Source: Pseudomonadota bacterium (lineage in GTDB: Bacteria; Pseudomonadota; Gammaproteobacteria; Burkholderiales; Burkholderiaceae_D). From it: a DNA stretch of 7,619 nucleotides. A program made the position numbers and the translations under genes. The notes below the pieces were generated by a model. That model saw nothing but the letters and a program-made list of their open reading frames with translations. It was not told the DNA's origin and searched no databases. Location of the stretch: positions 1-7,619 of the forward strand of contig JAEWBA010000265.1 of assembly GCA_023391395.1 (NCBI GenBank), given 5' to 3'. Of the stretch, positions 1 to 6,989 are shown piece by piece. Numbering within the stretch: the first letter of the stretch is position 1; each line of letters opens with the position of its first letter.

Positions 1-1
1 G

Positions 2-805
2 ATCCGGGCGGCGCGCGAAGCCGGATTCCACTCGGTCAGCATCGATTTGATTTACGGCCTGCCGAAGCAGAACCTGGACAGCATGGAAGCGACGCTGCGC
101 AAGGTGATCGCAGCCGATCCGGACCGCATCTCGATCTATAACTACGCTCATCTGCCCCATCTGTTCAAGCCGCAGCGTCGCATCGCCGAAGAAGACTTGC
201 CGAGCGCAGAAGTCAAGCTGGACATGCTTTCGCTTTGCATCCGTCGACTGGCCGACGCGGGTTATGTCTATATTGGCATGGACCACTTCGCCAAACCCGA
301 GGACGACCTCGCCGTGGCGCAGCGCCAGGGGCGACTGCATCGCAATTTCCAGGGCTATTCCACGCATGCCGAAGCGGAAATGGTGTCGTGCGGCGTCTCG
401 GCAATCAGCGCTGTGGGCGCGACCTATAGCCAGAATGAAAAGACACTGGAGGCGTATTACGAGCGCATCGAGCAGGGCGAGCTGCCGATCACGCGCGGCG
501 CCAAGCTGAACACCGACGATCTCTTGCGGCGCATCGTCATCCAAATGTTGATGTGCAATTTCGAGCTGTCGATCGCTTCGCTGGAGCTGGCTTATCCGGT
601 CAACTTTGCCGAGTATTTCGCTGCCGAACTGGAAAGCCTGCGCGCCTTCGAGGAGGATGGCCTGATCGAGATCGACTCCGAGTGGCTGACCGTGACACCC
701 AAGGGACGTCTCCTGATTCGCAATATCTGCATGGTGTTCGACCGTTATCTCGGCAGCCGCCAGGAACCGAAGGCGCAATCCATGCGCTACTCCAAGACCA
801 TCTAG
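2..805 (+). CDS. hemN: Oxygen-independent coproporphyrinogen III oxidase, C-terminal 267 residues (5' truncated by window)
   Basis: HemN is a cytoplasmic radical-SAM enzyme that decarboxylates coproporphyrinogen III to protoporphyrinogen IX without oxygen. The frame is open from base 2 and ends at TAG 803-805. The first visible residues run into the HemN block SIDLIYGLPKQ, followed by YNYAHLPHLFKPQRRI, GMDHFAKPEDDLAVAQRQG, LHRNFQGYST and, near the end, KGRLLIRNICMVFDRYL. All of these match the C-terminal half of E. coli HemN as I recall it. E. coli HemN is about 457 residues, so roughly 190-200 codons are missing, including the radical-SAM cysteine cluster. The TTG at 47 is not a start, because conserved sequence continues upstream of it. 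The next gene begins 10 nt downstream, suggesting one transcript. Heme supply under low oxygen fits the cbb3 oxidase genes that follow. Confidence 0.96.
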   Translation: MRAAREAGFHSVSIDLIYGLPKQNLDSMEATLRKVIAADPDRISIYNYAHLPHLFKPQRRIAEEDLPSAEVKLDMLSLCIRRLADAGYVYIGMDHFAKPEDDLAVAQRQGRLHRNFQGYSTHAEAEMVSCGVSAISAVGATYSQNEKTLEAYYERIEQGELPITRGAKLNTDDLLRRIVIQMLMCNFELSIASLELAYPVNFAEYFAAELESLRAFEEDGLIEIDSEWLTVTPKGRLLIRNICMVFDRYLGSRQEPKAQSMRYSKTI

Positions 806-815
806 AATTGCAGGC

Positions 816-1601
816 ATGGATGGTTTGAACCTGATCCCCGTCGTCATGATCGGCCTTTTGGGCGGCGTGCACTGCGTCGGCATGTGCGGCGGCATCGTTG
901 GCGCGCTGTCCGCAGCCGGCGGGCCAAGCAAGGCACGCAAGCCTTTTCCGGTGGCGGTAGTGGGTGGTGCCGGTACACTGGCTGCCGGCGCGATCGCCGA
1001 CGATGCCTTGCGGGTCGTGGCCTACAATGCCGGCCGCATTGCCAGCTATGCAGTAGCCGGCGCCATCGCCGGCGGGATTGCGCAGGGCGCGGCAACTTTG
1101 TCTTTCATGTCTTCGCTGCAGATCGGCGGCTACTGGCTGGCGAATCTCATGCTGGTCGCACTCGGCTTGTATCTGATGGATGCCTGGCGGGGACTGGCGC
1201 GGCTGGAAACAGTCGGGCAAGTGGTATGGCGGCGCGTGCAACCCCTGATTCGTCCTCTTCTTCCCATGGACAGCCCGATCAAAGCCCTGGCGCTGGGTGC
1301 GCTCTGGGGCTGGGTGCCGTGCGGCATGGTCTACAGTGTGCTGCTGACCGCGATGCTGAGCGGTTCCGCCGTTTCCGGCGCGATGGTCATGCTGGCTTTC
1401 GGGGTCGGCACCTTGCCCGTGCTCCTGACCATGGGCATGCTTGGCAGTCGCCTGCAAGTTTGGACGCGACGCCGCGCGGTACGTGTGGCGGCCGGTTTGA
1501 TCGTGCTGGCTTTCGGCGTGCTCGGTCTGGTTCGCGCCGCCGACGGCATGGGACCCGGCTGGCTGGATGCCTTTTGCATCACGCCGGCGGTGCACCGATG
1601 A
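816..1601 (+). CDS. SafE/DsbD_2-type (UreH-like) six-helix membrane protein of the cbb3 assembly locus
   Basis: This 261-residue polytopic inner-membrane protein belongs to the family usually labelled 'sulfite exporter TauE/SafE' or 'DsbD_2/UreH-like'. Family marks seen are HCVGMCGG (residues 19-26) in the first helix, YNAGRIASY (70-78), GWVPCGMVY (165-173) in a mid-protein helix, and glycine/alanine-rich helices throughout. The N-terminal H19, C20 and C24 and the mid-protein C169 are placed like the helix 1 and helix 4 cysteines of DsbD/CcdA thiol transporters. A role in copper or reductant supply to the oxidase is inferred, and the sulfite label has no support here. ATG 816 is the first in-frame start after hemN. 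Its Shine-Dalgarno is poor (AGG ends 1 nt before the ATG), so translation may be coupled to hemN; ATG 846 is the alternative. The stop overlaps the ccoI start as ATGA. In Pseudomonas, a gene of this family also lies between ccoS and hemN. Confidence 0.88.
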   Translation: MDGLNLIPVVMIGLLGGVHCVGMCGGIVGALSAAGGPSKARKPFPVAVVGGAGTLAAGAIADDALRVVAYNAGRIASYAVAGAIAGGIAQGAATLSFMSSLQIGGYWLANLMLVALGLYLMDAWRGLARLETVGQVVWRRVQPLIRPLLPMDSPIKALALGALWGWVPCGMVYSVLLTAMLSGSAVSGAMVMLAFGVGTLPVLLTMGMLGSRLQVWTRRRAVRVAAGLIVLAFGVLGLVRAADGMGPGWLDAFCITPAVHR

Positions 1602-4132
1602 GCATCATGGCCGGCGCGAACCTCAAGGCGCTGCCTCCGTCCAGCGGGGCAGCGGGCTGTTTCCATTGCGGCCTGCCCTTGCCATCCGACGCCCAGTGGT
1701 CGGTCGAGATCGATGGCATCGCGCGCGCCATGTGTTGCCCGGGCTGCGAGGCGGTGGCGAGCACCATCGTCGCCAACGGCTTGAGCGATTACTATCGTAC
1801 GCGCAGCGATTTCTCTCCTAGCGCCGACCGGCAAAAGCTGGTGCCGGCGGAACTTGCCTTGTACGACGCGCCCGAGGTGATTAGTGAGTTTGCCGAAACG
1901 GCGGCGGCCGAAGGCGAGCTCTGCACCGCGACCTTTTCCGTGGAAGGGATACGTTGCGCCGCCTGCGTCTGGCTGATCGAACGTCGCCTGGCGCGGGTGC
2001 CGGGTCTGGAAGCGGCCGACCTGAATGTCGCCACCGAGCGGCTCCAGGTGCGCTGGCAGCAATCGAACTGCAAGCCAAGCGACATCCTGAAGGCGGTGCG
2101 CGAAGTCGGCTATGTCGCTTATCCCTTCAATGCGGTGCGCCACGGCGAGCAATTGCGCCGTGCCGGCAAGGCGCTGTTCCGGCAGACCTTCGTGGCCGGC
2201 TTGTCGATGATGCAGGTGATGATGTATGCCGTGCCGGCCTACATCGCCAGCGACGGCACCATGGAAGCCGACATGGACGCGCTGATGCGCTGGGCCAGCC
2301 TGCTGCTGACGGTCCCGGCGGTGTTCTACTCGGCCCTGCCTTTCTTCCGCGGCGCCTGGGCCAACCTGAAGAGCCGCATGCTGGGCATGGACGTGCCGGT
2401 CGCACTCGGCATTGCCGCTGCCTTCATTGGCAGCACGGTGGCGACCTGGCGGGGCGAGGGCGAGGTGTACTTCGACTCTGTCACGATGTTCATCTTCCTA
2501 CTGCTATGCAGTCGCCATCTGGAATTGATGGCGCGGCGCAAGGCGGCTTCCGCACTGGAGAGCCTGCAACATGCCTTGCCCGCTTCGGCCCAGCGTGTGC
2601 CGGGCTATCCCGATAATCGCGATACGGAGCAGGTGCCGGCGGCGCAGCTGCGCGAAGGCGATGTCATTCTTGTCAAGCCGGGCGAAGCGATTGCCGCCGA
2701 CTGCGTGATCCTGGAAGGCCATACCGCCATCGATTTGTCCCTGTTGAGCGGCGAGAGCCTGCCGGTGCGCAGAGTCGCCGGCGACACCGTGCCCGGTGGC
2801 GCGGTCAACGCGACCCAGATGGTGCTGGCACGCGTTCTGAAGCCGGCCCGCGAGAGCACGCTGTCGGCCTTGCTCAAACTGATCGAACGGGCAGGGCAGG
2901 CAAAACCGCAACTCTCGCTATGGGCAGACAAGGTGGCGGCCTGGTTTGTCGCCGGGCTGCTGCTGTTTGCAGTGCTTGTGTTCGCCTGGTGGCAGATGAC
3001 CGATCCGGCGCGCGCCTGGCCGATCGCGATCGCGGTGCTGGTGGTTTCCTGTCCCTGCGCATTGTCGCTGGCCACACCGACTGCATTGGCAGCGGCGACC
3101 GACCGCTTGCTGCGGCGTGGCGTGCTGGTGGTGCAGCCGCATGTTCTCGAGACCCTGCATCGCGCCACCCATGTCGTGTTCGACAAGACCGGCACGCTCA
3201 CCGTCGGCAAGCCTGGTGTGGAGCATATCGAAACCTTTGCCGCGGGCGATACGAAACAGTGTCTGCGCATTGCCGCAGCCCTGGAATTGACCAGCGCACA
3301 TCCGCTGGCCCTTGCCATCCTGGATGCGGCTTTCAAGGCGGGCACGCCGAATGCGCCTGCAACGGAAGTGCGATATCACTCTGGCCAGGGGCTGGAAGGC
3401 CTTGTCGACGGCGTGGCTTACCGCTTGGGCAATGCCGCCTTCGTCGAACAGCTCACGCATTGCCCGTCGCCAGGGACCGGCGCTCCGGGCTCGAGCCCCG
3501 TATATCTCGGCAGCGCGGCCGGATGGCTGGCGCGATTCGACCTGGTCGATGCGCTGCGCCCGGATGCCAAAGACGTCGTGGACCGTTTCCGTGAGGCGGG
3601 CAAGATCGTGGTTCTGCTGAGCGGTGACCAGCAGGCAGTGACGCAGCGGATTGCCGCCCAATTGGGTATCGAGGCGGCGTATGGGGATCGTCTGCCGGAG
3701 CAAAAGGTGGAGTTCGTGCAAGGCCTGCAGGCTAGCGGCGCGATGGTGGCGATGGCCGGCGACGGCATCAACGATGCCGCCGTCATGCGCGCCGCCGATG
3801 TTTCCTTTGCCATGGGCAGCGGTGCCGCGCTGGCACAGGCCCACGCCGATACGGTGCTGCTCTCGGGACGACTGTCCTCGGTATGGGAAACGGCCAAGAC
3901 CGCAGCCATGACCATGTCGGTAGTGCGCCAGAATCTGTTCTGGGCGATGCTCTACAATGTGACTGCGATTCCGGCGGCGGCGCTGGGCTGGATCAACCCC
4001 TGGCTCGCCAGCGTCGGCATGTCGCTCAGTTCGGCGGCAGTGGTGCTCAATGCCTTGCGCCTGCGCCGCATCCAGACGGCGCGCAAGACAGGTGCCGCTA
4101 CCAAGGTGCGCATCGCCGAGCAGACGGCTTGA
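1598..4132 (+). CDS. ccoI: Cu+-exporting P1B-type ATPase for cbb3 oxidase assembly (CcoI/FixI)
   Basis: CcoI pumps Cu+ out of the cytoplasm so that CuB can be loaded into CcoN. The 844-residue protein starts at ATG 1598, overlapping the previous stop by 4 nt; ATG 1607 is a minor alternative. Domains in order are an N-terminal cysteine-rich domain (CFHC 21-24, CCPGC 46-50), an HMA domain with GIRCAAC (C120, C123), and four helices (about 195-310). The actuator loop follows, with SGES (384-387), then two helices with CPC (485-487). The catalytic domain has DKTGT (phosphorylated D529), HP (568-569) and GDGIND (721-726). Two last helices carry Y786-N787 and M808 with S811-S812, the P1B-1 Cu+ signature. 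The actuator motif has Ser in place of the usual Thr of TGES, but Glu386 is kept. The frame is also open upstream to 884, inside the previous gene, but that stretch has no ATPase homology. ccoS begins 15 nt downstream. Confidence 0.97.
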   Translation: MSIMAGANLKALPPSSGAAGCFHCGLPLPSDAQWSVEIDGIARAMCCPGCEAVASTIVANGLSDYYRTRSDFSPSADRQKLVPAELALYDAPEVISEFAETAAAEGELCTATFSVEGIRCAACVWLIERRLARVPGLEAADLNVATERLQVRWQQSNCKPSDILKAVREVGYVAYPFNAVRHGEQLRRAGKALFRQTFVAGLSMMQVMMYAVPAYIASDGTMEADMDALMRWASLLLTVPAVFYSALPFFRGAWANLKSRMLGMDVPVALGIAAAFIGSTVATWRGEGEVYFDSVTMFIFLLLCSRHLELMARRKAASALESLQHALPASAQRVPGYPDNRDTEQVPAAQLREGDVILVKPGEAIAADCVILEGHTAIDLSLLSGESLPVRRVAGDTVPGGAVNATQMVLARVLKPARESTLSALLKLIERAGQAKPQLSLWADKVAAWFVAGLLLFAVLVFAWWQMTDPARAWPIAIAVLVVSCPCALSLATPTALAAATDRLLRRGVLVVQPHVLETLHRATHVVFDKTGTLTVGKPGVEHIETFAAGDTKQCLRIAAALELTSAHPLALAILDAAFKAGTPNAPATEVRYHSGQGLEGLVDGVAYRLGNAAFVEQLTHCPSPGTGAPGSSPVYLGSAAGWLARFDLVDALRPDAKDVVDRFREAGKIVVLLSGDQQAVTQRIAAQLGIEAAYGDRLPEQKVEFVQGLQASGAMVAMAGDGINDAAVMRAADVSFAMGSGAALAQAHADTVLLSGRLSSVWETAKTAAMTMSVVRQNLFWAMLYNVTAIPAAALGWINPWLASVGMSLSSAAVVLNALRLRRIQTARKTGAATKVRIAEQTA

Positions 4133-4147
4133 AAGGTACAAACGCTT

Positions 4148-4357
4148 ATGGAATCTCTTTATCTTCTGGTGCCGCTCAGCGTGGCGGTGGTATTCCTGGC
4201 GATCTGGGTGTTCTTCCGCGCTTCCGACAGCGGACAGTTCGACGATCTGGTGGGCCCGGGCCTGCGTATCCTGCAGGATGACGACAAACCCGAGACGGCA
4301 CGCGTCGGTGCATCCCCATCCGAGAAAACTGAAAGGCCGGCAAGCCGAGGGCAATGA
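4148..4357 (+). CDS. ccoS: cbb3-type oxidase maturation protein CcoS
   Basis: CcoS is a small single-helix inner-membrane protein. In Rhodobacter capsulatus it is needed for heme and copper insertion into CcoN; without it the enzyme assembles but is inactive. The 69-residue product shows one N-terminal helix (about residues 4-23), then the family motif SGQFDDLVGPG (28-38) followed by RILQDDDKP, a near-exact CcoS signature. The tail from about residue 46 is polar and low in conservation. A GAAAGG Shine-Dalgarno lies 11 nt upstream of ATG, a rather long spacing. The gene sits 15 nt after ccoI and its stop forms an ATGA overlap with the next gene, so it is likely translated as part of one maturation operon. 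Confidence 0.96.
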   Translation: MESLYLLVPLSVAVVFLAIWVFFRASDSGQFDDLVGPGLRILQDDDKPETARVGASPSEKTERPASRGQ

Positions 4358-4758
4358 ACATTGCGCTGAAGGCCATAGTCATCTGGTTTGTCATTCTGCT
4401 ACTGGCGATCGCCAATGGCTTTTTGCGCGAAAAGATCCTCATCCCGCAATTCGGCGCTTCGTTGGCGCTGCCCTTGAGCGGTGTGCTGTTGGCTTTGCTG
4501 GTCTTTTTCGCAAGCTGGCTGGTGATGCCCTGGTTCGGCGCACGGCCGGCGCGTCACTTTCTCATGATTGGCGCGTGTTGGCTGTTGATGACGGTGGCTT
4601 TCGAATTCATTCTCGGTCGCCTGGTAATGCACAAGGACTGGGCGGTATTGCTCGAAGCTTACGATCCGAGCAGCGGCAATCTCTGGCTCGGGGTGCTGCT
4701 GGTCACTGCGATTTCACCCTGGGGCGCAGCCAGACTCAGAGGCCTGTCATTTTCCTGA
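4354..4758 (+). CDS. Uncharacterised four-helix membrane protein, overlapping ccoS
   Basis: This 134-residue hydrophobic protein has four likely transmembrane segments (about residues 5-22, 37-58, 68-88 and 108-126). It has no CxxC, heme-binding or ATPase motif; the only Cys is C75. Features that look conserved are NGFLRE (21-26) after helix 1, P31 and G34, S42-G43, FEFILGR (83-89) at the end of helix 3, and a WAVLLEAYD segment (96-104) before GNLW (108-111). I associate this pattern with a widespread family of small hypothetical membrane proteins but cannot name it. It starts at an ATG overlapping the ccoS stop (ATGA). GAGGG lies only 2 nt before that ATG, so translational coupling to ccoS is likely. 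Codon use is more mixed than in ccoN and ccoO, suggesting lower expression. Its position between ccoS and ccoN suggests a role in cbb3 assembly or membrane homeostasis, but this is inference from context only. Confidence 0.82.
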   Translation: MNIALKAIVIWFVILLLAIANGFLREKILIPQFGASLALPLSGVLLALLVFFASWLVMPWFGARPARHFLMIGACWLLMTVAFEFILGRLVMHKDWAVLLEAYDPSSGNLWLGVLLVTAISPWGAARLRGLSFS

Positions 4759-4769
4759 TTCATTCAGGA
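4753..4769. repeat. Small perfect inverted repeat across the stop codon of the four-helix gene
   Basis: TCCTGA (4753-4758), a 5-nt spacer and TCAGGA (4764-4769) form a 6-bp stem overlapping the TGA stop. There is no T-tract on either strand after the stem, so it is not a convincing intrinsic terminator. It could be an mRNA 3'-end stem or chance. Confidence 0.35.
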
Positions 4770-4778
4770 TTGCTAAAG

Positions 4779-4817
4779 GCTTTCGCGTAGCAAGCGCAAA
4801 GCGGAATGCCCTTTTGC
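4779..4817 (+). repeat. Pair of mutually exclusive hairpins upstream of ccoN
   Basis: GCTTT-CGC (4779-4786) can pair with GCG-C-AAAGC (4794-4802), giving 8 bp with one bulged base. Alternatively GCAAAGCGG (4796-4804) can pair with CCCTTTTGC (4809-4817), giving 8 bp with one mismatch and one G-T pair. The shared segment 4796-4802 cannot do both. The second stem carries a CTTTTGC run in its own arm, not after it, so termination would be weak at best. A leaky terminator between the assembly genes and ccoN is possible but unproven. Confidence 0.35.
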
Positions 4818-4820
4818 TCA

Positions 4821-4833
4821 CACTCTTTGAGTG
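4821..4833. repeat. Short palindrome CACTC-TTT-GAGTG
   Basis: Two perfect 5-bp arms with a 3-nt spacer lie 23 nt upstream of the FNR-like box. It could be an operator half-turn palindrome or a minor hairpin; no regulator is recognised for it. The GTG at 4831 inside it is the first base of the longest ccoN frame but is unlikely to be a real start. Confidence 0.3.
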
Positions 4834-4855
4834 CCTGTCGTCAAGTCCGGCAAAT

Positions 4856-4869
4856 TTGATTCAGGTCAA
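4856..4869 (+). promoter_or_regulatory. FNR/ANR-type binding site upstream of ccoN
   Basis: TTGATTCAGGTCAA matches the FNR consensus TTGAT-N4-ATCAA at 9 of 10 defined bases. Its centre (4862.5) is about 70 nt before the ccoN GTG, and about 41.5 nt before a start point near 4904, the class II activator position. ccoNOQP operons are classic FNR/ANR targets induced at low oxygen. The box lies inside the extended ccoN reading frame, which argues that this extension is not coding. Confidence 0.87.
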
Positions 4870-4891
4870 GGTTTTTTCACGTGGCAACTCG

Positions 4892-4897
4892 TACCCT
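4892..4897 (+). promoter_or_regulatory. Predicted -10 element of the ccoN promoter
   Basis: TACCCT keeps the key T, A and final T of TATAAT and lies 22 nt after the FNR-like box. That is where the -10 of an FNR class II promoter should be, with transcription starting near 4902-4905. No good -35 is needed or seen because the activator site overlaps that position. The assignment rests on spacing, and the hexamer itself is weak. Confidence 0.55.
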
Positions 4898-4901
4898 CCC
4901 T

Positions 4902-4917
4902 GCCATCGTTTAATGGC
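4902..4917 (+). other. Possible 5'-UTR hairpin of the ccoN mRNA
   Basis: GCCAT (4902-4906) and ATGGC (4913-4917) are perfect complements around a 6-nt loop. The stem lies at or just after the predicted transcription start and ends 4 nt before the Shine-Dalgarno. A stem at the extreme 5' end could protect the mRNA; with only 5 bp it may also be chance. Confidence 0.35.
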
Positions 4918-4921
4918 TCTC

Positions 4922-4926
4922 GGAGA
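4922..4926 (+). promoter_or_regulatory. Ribosome binding site deciding the ccoN GTG start
   Basis: GGAGA lies 6 nt before GTG 4933, the ideal spacing. No comparable site precedes the upstream in-frame GTG at 4831. This, the FNR-like box within the extension and the usual CcoN N-terminus together set the start. Confidence 0.8.
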
Positions 4927-4932
4927 TCGTTC

Positions 4933-6357
4933 GTGGACAAGGCACTTGACTACAACTACAAGGTCGTGAAGCAATTCGCGATTGCGACCGTAGTGTGGGG
5001 GGTAGTCGGCATGCTGGTGGGGGTGTATATCGCCGCCCAACTGGCCTGGCCGGCGCTGAATTTCGACATACCCTGGCTGACCTACGGGCGACTGCGGCCG
5101 CTGCACACCAACGCCGTTATCTTTGCCTTCGGCTGTTCCGGTCTGTTCGCGACTTCCTATTACGTGGTTCAGCGTACTTGCCAGGTACGCCTGTTTTCCG
5201 ACCGTCTGGCTGCCTTCACCTTCTGGGGTTGGCAGGCAGTCATCGTTGCTGCTGTCATCACGCTGCCGATGGGCTGGACCCAGGGCAAGGAATATGCAGA
5301 GCTGGAGTGGCCGATCGATGTCCTGATCGCGCTGGTCTGGGTAGCTTACGCGATCGTCTTCTTCGGTACGCTGCTCAAGCGCAAGGTGTCCCACATCTAC
5401 GTCGCCAACTGGTTCTTCGGCGGCTACATCCTGGCCATCGCCCTTCTGCATATCGTCAACAGCGCGGCGATGCCGGTCGATATCGGCAAGTCGTATTCGG
5501 CCTACGCCGGTGTGCAGGATGCGATGATCCAGTGGTGGTATGGCCATAACGCGGTCGGCTTCCTGCTCACCACCGGCTTCCTCGGCATGATGTACTACTT
5601 CATTCCGAAGCAGGCCGAGCGCCCGGTATATTCCTACCGCCTGTCCATCGTCCACTTCTGGGCGCTGATCTTCACCTACATGTGGGCGGGCCCGCACCAC
5701 CTGCATTACACCGCGCTGCCCGACTGGACCCAGTCGATCGGCATGGTGTTCTCGCTGATCCTGCTGGGCCCGTCCTGGGGCGGCATGATCAACGGCATGA
5801 TGACCCTGTCGGGCGCCTGGTACAAGCTGCGCAACGACCCGATCCTGAAGTTCCTGGTCGTCTCGCTGTCCTTCTATGGCATGGCCACCTTCGAAGGCCC
5901 GATGATGTCGATCAAGACCGTCAATGCGCTGTCGCACTACACGGACTGGACCGTCGGCCACGTGCACGCCGGTGCGCTCGGCTGGGTGGGCTTCATCACC
6001 ATGGGTTCGATCTACTACCTGCTGCCGCGCCTGGTCGGCAAAACCGAGATGTGGAGCAAGCGCCTGATCGAGGTGCACTTCTGGGTTGCCACCATCGGCA
6101 TCGTGCTGTACATCGCCGCCATGTGGATCGCCGGCGTGATGCAGGGATTGATGTGGCGCGCGGTCAATGCGGACGGCACGCTGACCTATACCTTCGTCGA
6201 ATCCGTCAAGGCCACCTATCCGTACTACGTGATCCGCTTCAGCGGCGGCATGCTGTACCTCGGCGGCATGCTGATGATGGCCTACAACACTTTCATGACG
6301 ATGCGCGAACCCAAACTGGTGAATGCACGCATTCCCAGCCTCGCGGCACACGCCTGA
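4933..6357 (+). CDS. ccoN: cbb3-type cytochrome c oxidase catalytic subunit I (CcoN)
   Basis: CcoN is the polytopic inner-membrane subunit that reduces O2 at a heme b3-CuB centre and pumps protons. The 474-residue product matches the usual length and begins with [14 protein letters not shown]. Ligands seen by family pattern are H58 in RPLHTN and H345 (low-spin heme b), H343 in GHVHAG (heme b3), H205 in WWYGHN, and H255 and H256 in AGPHHLHY (CuB). Y249 in [11 protein letters not shown] is the cross-linked tyrosine special to C-type oxidases. About twelve helices are evident. The GTG start is chosen over the 34-codon upstream extension because of its Shine-Dalgarno and because the extension spans the promoter. 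Codon bias is strong, especially in the second half, as expected for an abundant enzyme. It is followed by ccoO after 15 nt and is likely induced by FNR at low oxygen. Confidence 0.97.
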   Translation: MDKALDYNYKVVKQFAIATVVWGVVGMLVGVYIAAQLAWPALNFDIPWLTYGRLRPLHTNAVIFAFGCSGLFATSYYVVQRTCQVRLFSDRLAAFTFWGWQAVIVAAVITLPMGWTQGKEYAELEWPIDVLIALVWVAYAIVFFGTLLKRKVSHIYVANWFFGGYILAIALLHIVNSAAMPVDIGKSYSAYAGVQDAMIQWWYGHNAVGFLLTTGFLGMMYYFIPKQAERPVYSYRLSIVHFWALIFTYMWAGPHHLHYTALPDWTQSIGMVFSLILLGPSWGGMINGMMTLSGAWYKLRNDPILKFLVVSLSFYGMATFEGPMMSIKTVNALSHYTDWTVGHVHAGALGWVGFITMGSIYYLLPRLVGKTEMWSKRLIEVHFWVATIGIVLYIAAMWIAGVMQGLMWRAVNADGTLTYTFVESVKATYPYYVIRFSGGMLYLGGMLMMAYNTFMTMREPKLVNARIPSLAAHA

Positions 6358-6372
6358 TTTCCGGAGCAAGTA

Positions 6373-6987
6373 ATGAAATTTTCACATGAGTGGATCGAGA
6401 AGAACCCCTGGCTGTTGATCGGCCTGGTGGTGGTGGTGATAAGCATCGGCGGCCTGGTCGAGATCGTGCCGCTGTTCTTCCAGAAATCGACGACCGAACC
6501 GGTGGCCGGCCTGAAGCCCTATTCGGCGCTGCAACTGGTCGGGCGCGATATCTACGTGCGCGAAGGCTGCTACAACTGCCATTCGCAGATGATCCGTCCC
6601 TTCCGTGCCGAGACCGAACGCTATGGCCACTACTCGGTGGCCGGTGAATTCGTGTATGACCGCCCGTTCCAGTGGGGCTCCAAGCGTACCGGCCCGGACC
6701 TGGCGCGCGTGGGCGGCCGCTATAGCGATGAATGGCACCGTGTGCACCTCGACAACCCGCGCGACGTGGTGCCGGAGTCCAACATGCCCGGCTATCCGTG
6801 GCTGGCCAAGAACAAGGTCAATCCGCAGGAGGCGGCTCCGAAGATGCGCACGCTGCGCCAGCTGGGCCATCCCTACACGGACGAGGAAATCGCCAAGTCG
6901 GCCGAGGAACTGGCCAACAAGACCGAACAGGATGCGTTGATCGCCTACCTGCAGGGCCTGGGGACGCATATCAAGGCAAAGAGATAA
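6373..6987 (+). CDS. ccoO: cbb3-type oxidase mono-heme cytochrome c subunit II (CcoO)
   Basis: CcoO is a membrane-anchored periplasmic cytochrome c that passes electrons from CcoP to heme b of CcoN. The 204-residue protein has an N-terminal uncleaved anchor (about residues 13-36) preceded by HEWIEKNPW. The single heme c site is CYNCH (66-70) within [19 protein letters not shown], and the likely axial Met is M138 in [29 protein letters not shown] is a CcoO family block. The start has a good GGAG (6363-6366) 6 nt upstream. Length and motifs are those of an intact family member. ccoQ follows after 2 nt. Confidence 0.98.
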   Translation: MKFSHEWIEKNPWLLIGLVVVVISIGGLVEIVPLFFQKSTTEPVAGLKPYSALQLVGRDIYVREGCYNCHSQMIRPFRAETERYGHYSVAGEFVYDRPFQWGSKRTGPDLARVGGRYSDEWHRVHLDNPRDVVPESNMPGYPWLAKNKVNPQEAAPKMRTLRQLGHPYTDEEIAKSAEELANKTEQDALIAYLQGLGTHIKAKR

Positions 6988-6989
6988 AC

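Noticed and set aside
824..837. FNR-like sequence TTGAACCTGATCCC at the start of the SafE-like gene
   Set aside because: The second half-site is poor, it lies inside coding sequence after the start codon, and no promoter elements accompany it.
600..1595. 331-codon minus-strand frame opposite hemN and the SafE-like gene
   Set aside because: Same shadow pattern; it spans two unrelated sense genes and their junction.
884..1597. Upstream extension of the ccoI frame by 238 codons
   Set aside because: It lies in another frame over the SafE-like gene, translates to Arg/Cys-rich nonsense, and the true start at 1598 gives a normal CcoI N-terminus.
2918..4354. 478-codon open frame on the minus strand opposite ccoI and ccoS
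   Set aside because: The translation is rich in Arg/His/Gln with no domain, and the sense strand carries intact ATPase motifs through the same span.
4050..4790. 246-codon plus-strand frame over the end of ccoI, ccoS and the four-helix gene
   Set aside because: It crosses three gene boundaries in a different frame and has no recognisable protein features.
4779..4817. Intrinsic terminator after the four-helix gene
   Set aside because: The stems are short and imperfect and no U-run follows them, so they are reported only as inverted repeats.
4882..4897. Possible sigma-54 promoter starting TGGCA upstream of ccoN
   Set aside because: The required GC of the -12 element is absent at the fixed spacing, and the FNR class II arrangement explains the region better.
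4861..6369. 502-codon open frame on the minus strand opposite ccoN
   Set aside because: It is a compositional shadow of GC-rich ccoN: His/Gln/Asp-rich low-complexity translation, no recognisable motif, and the sense strand has all oxidase ligands.
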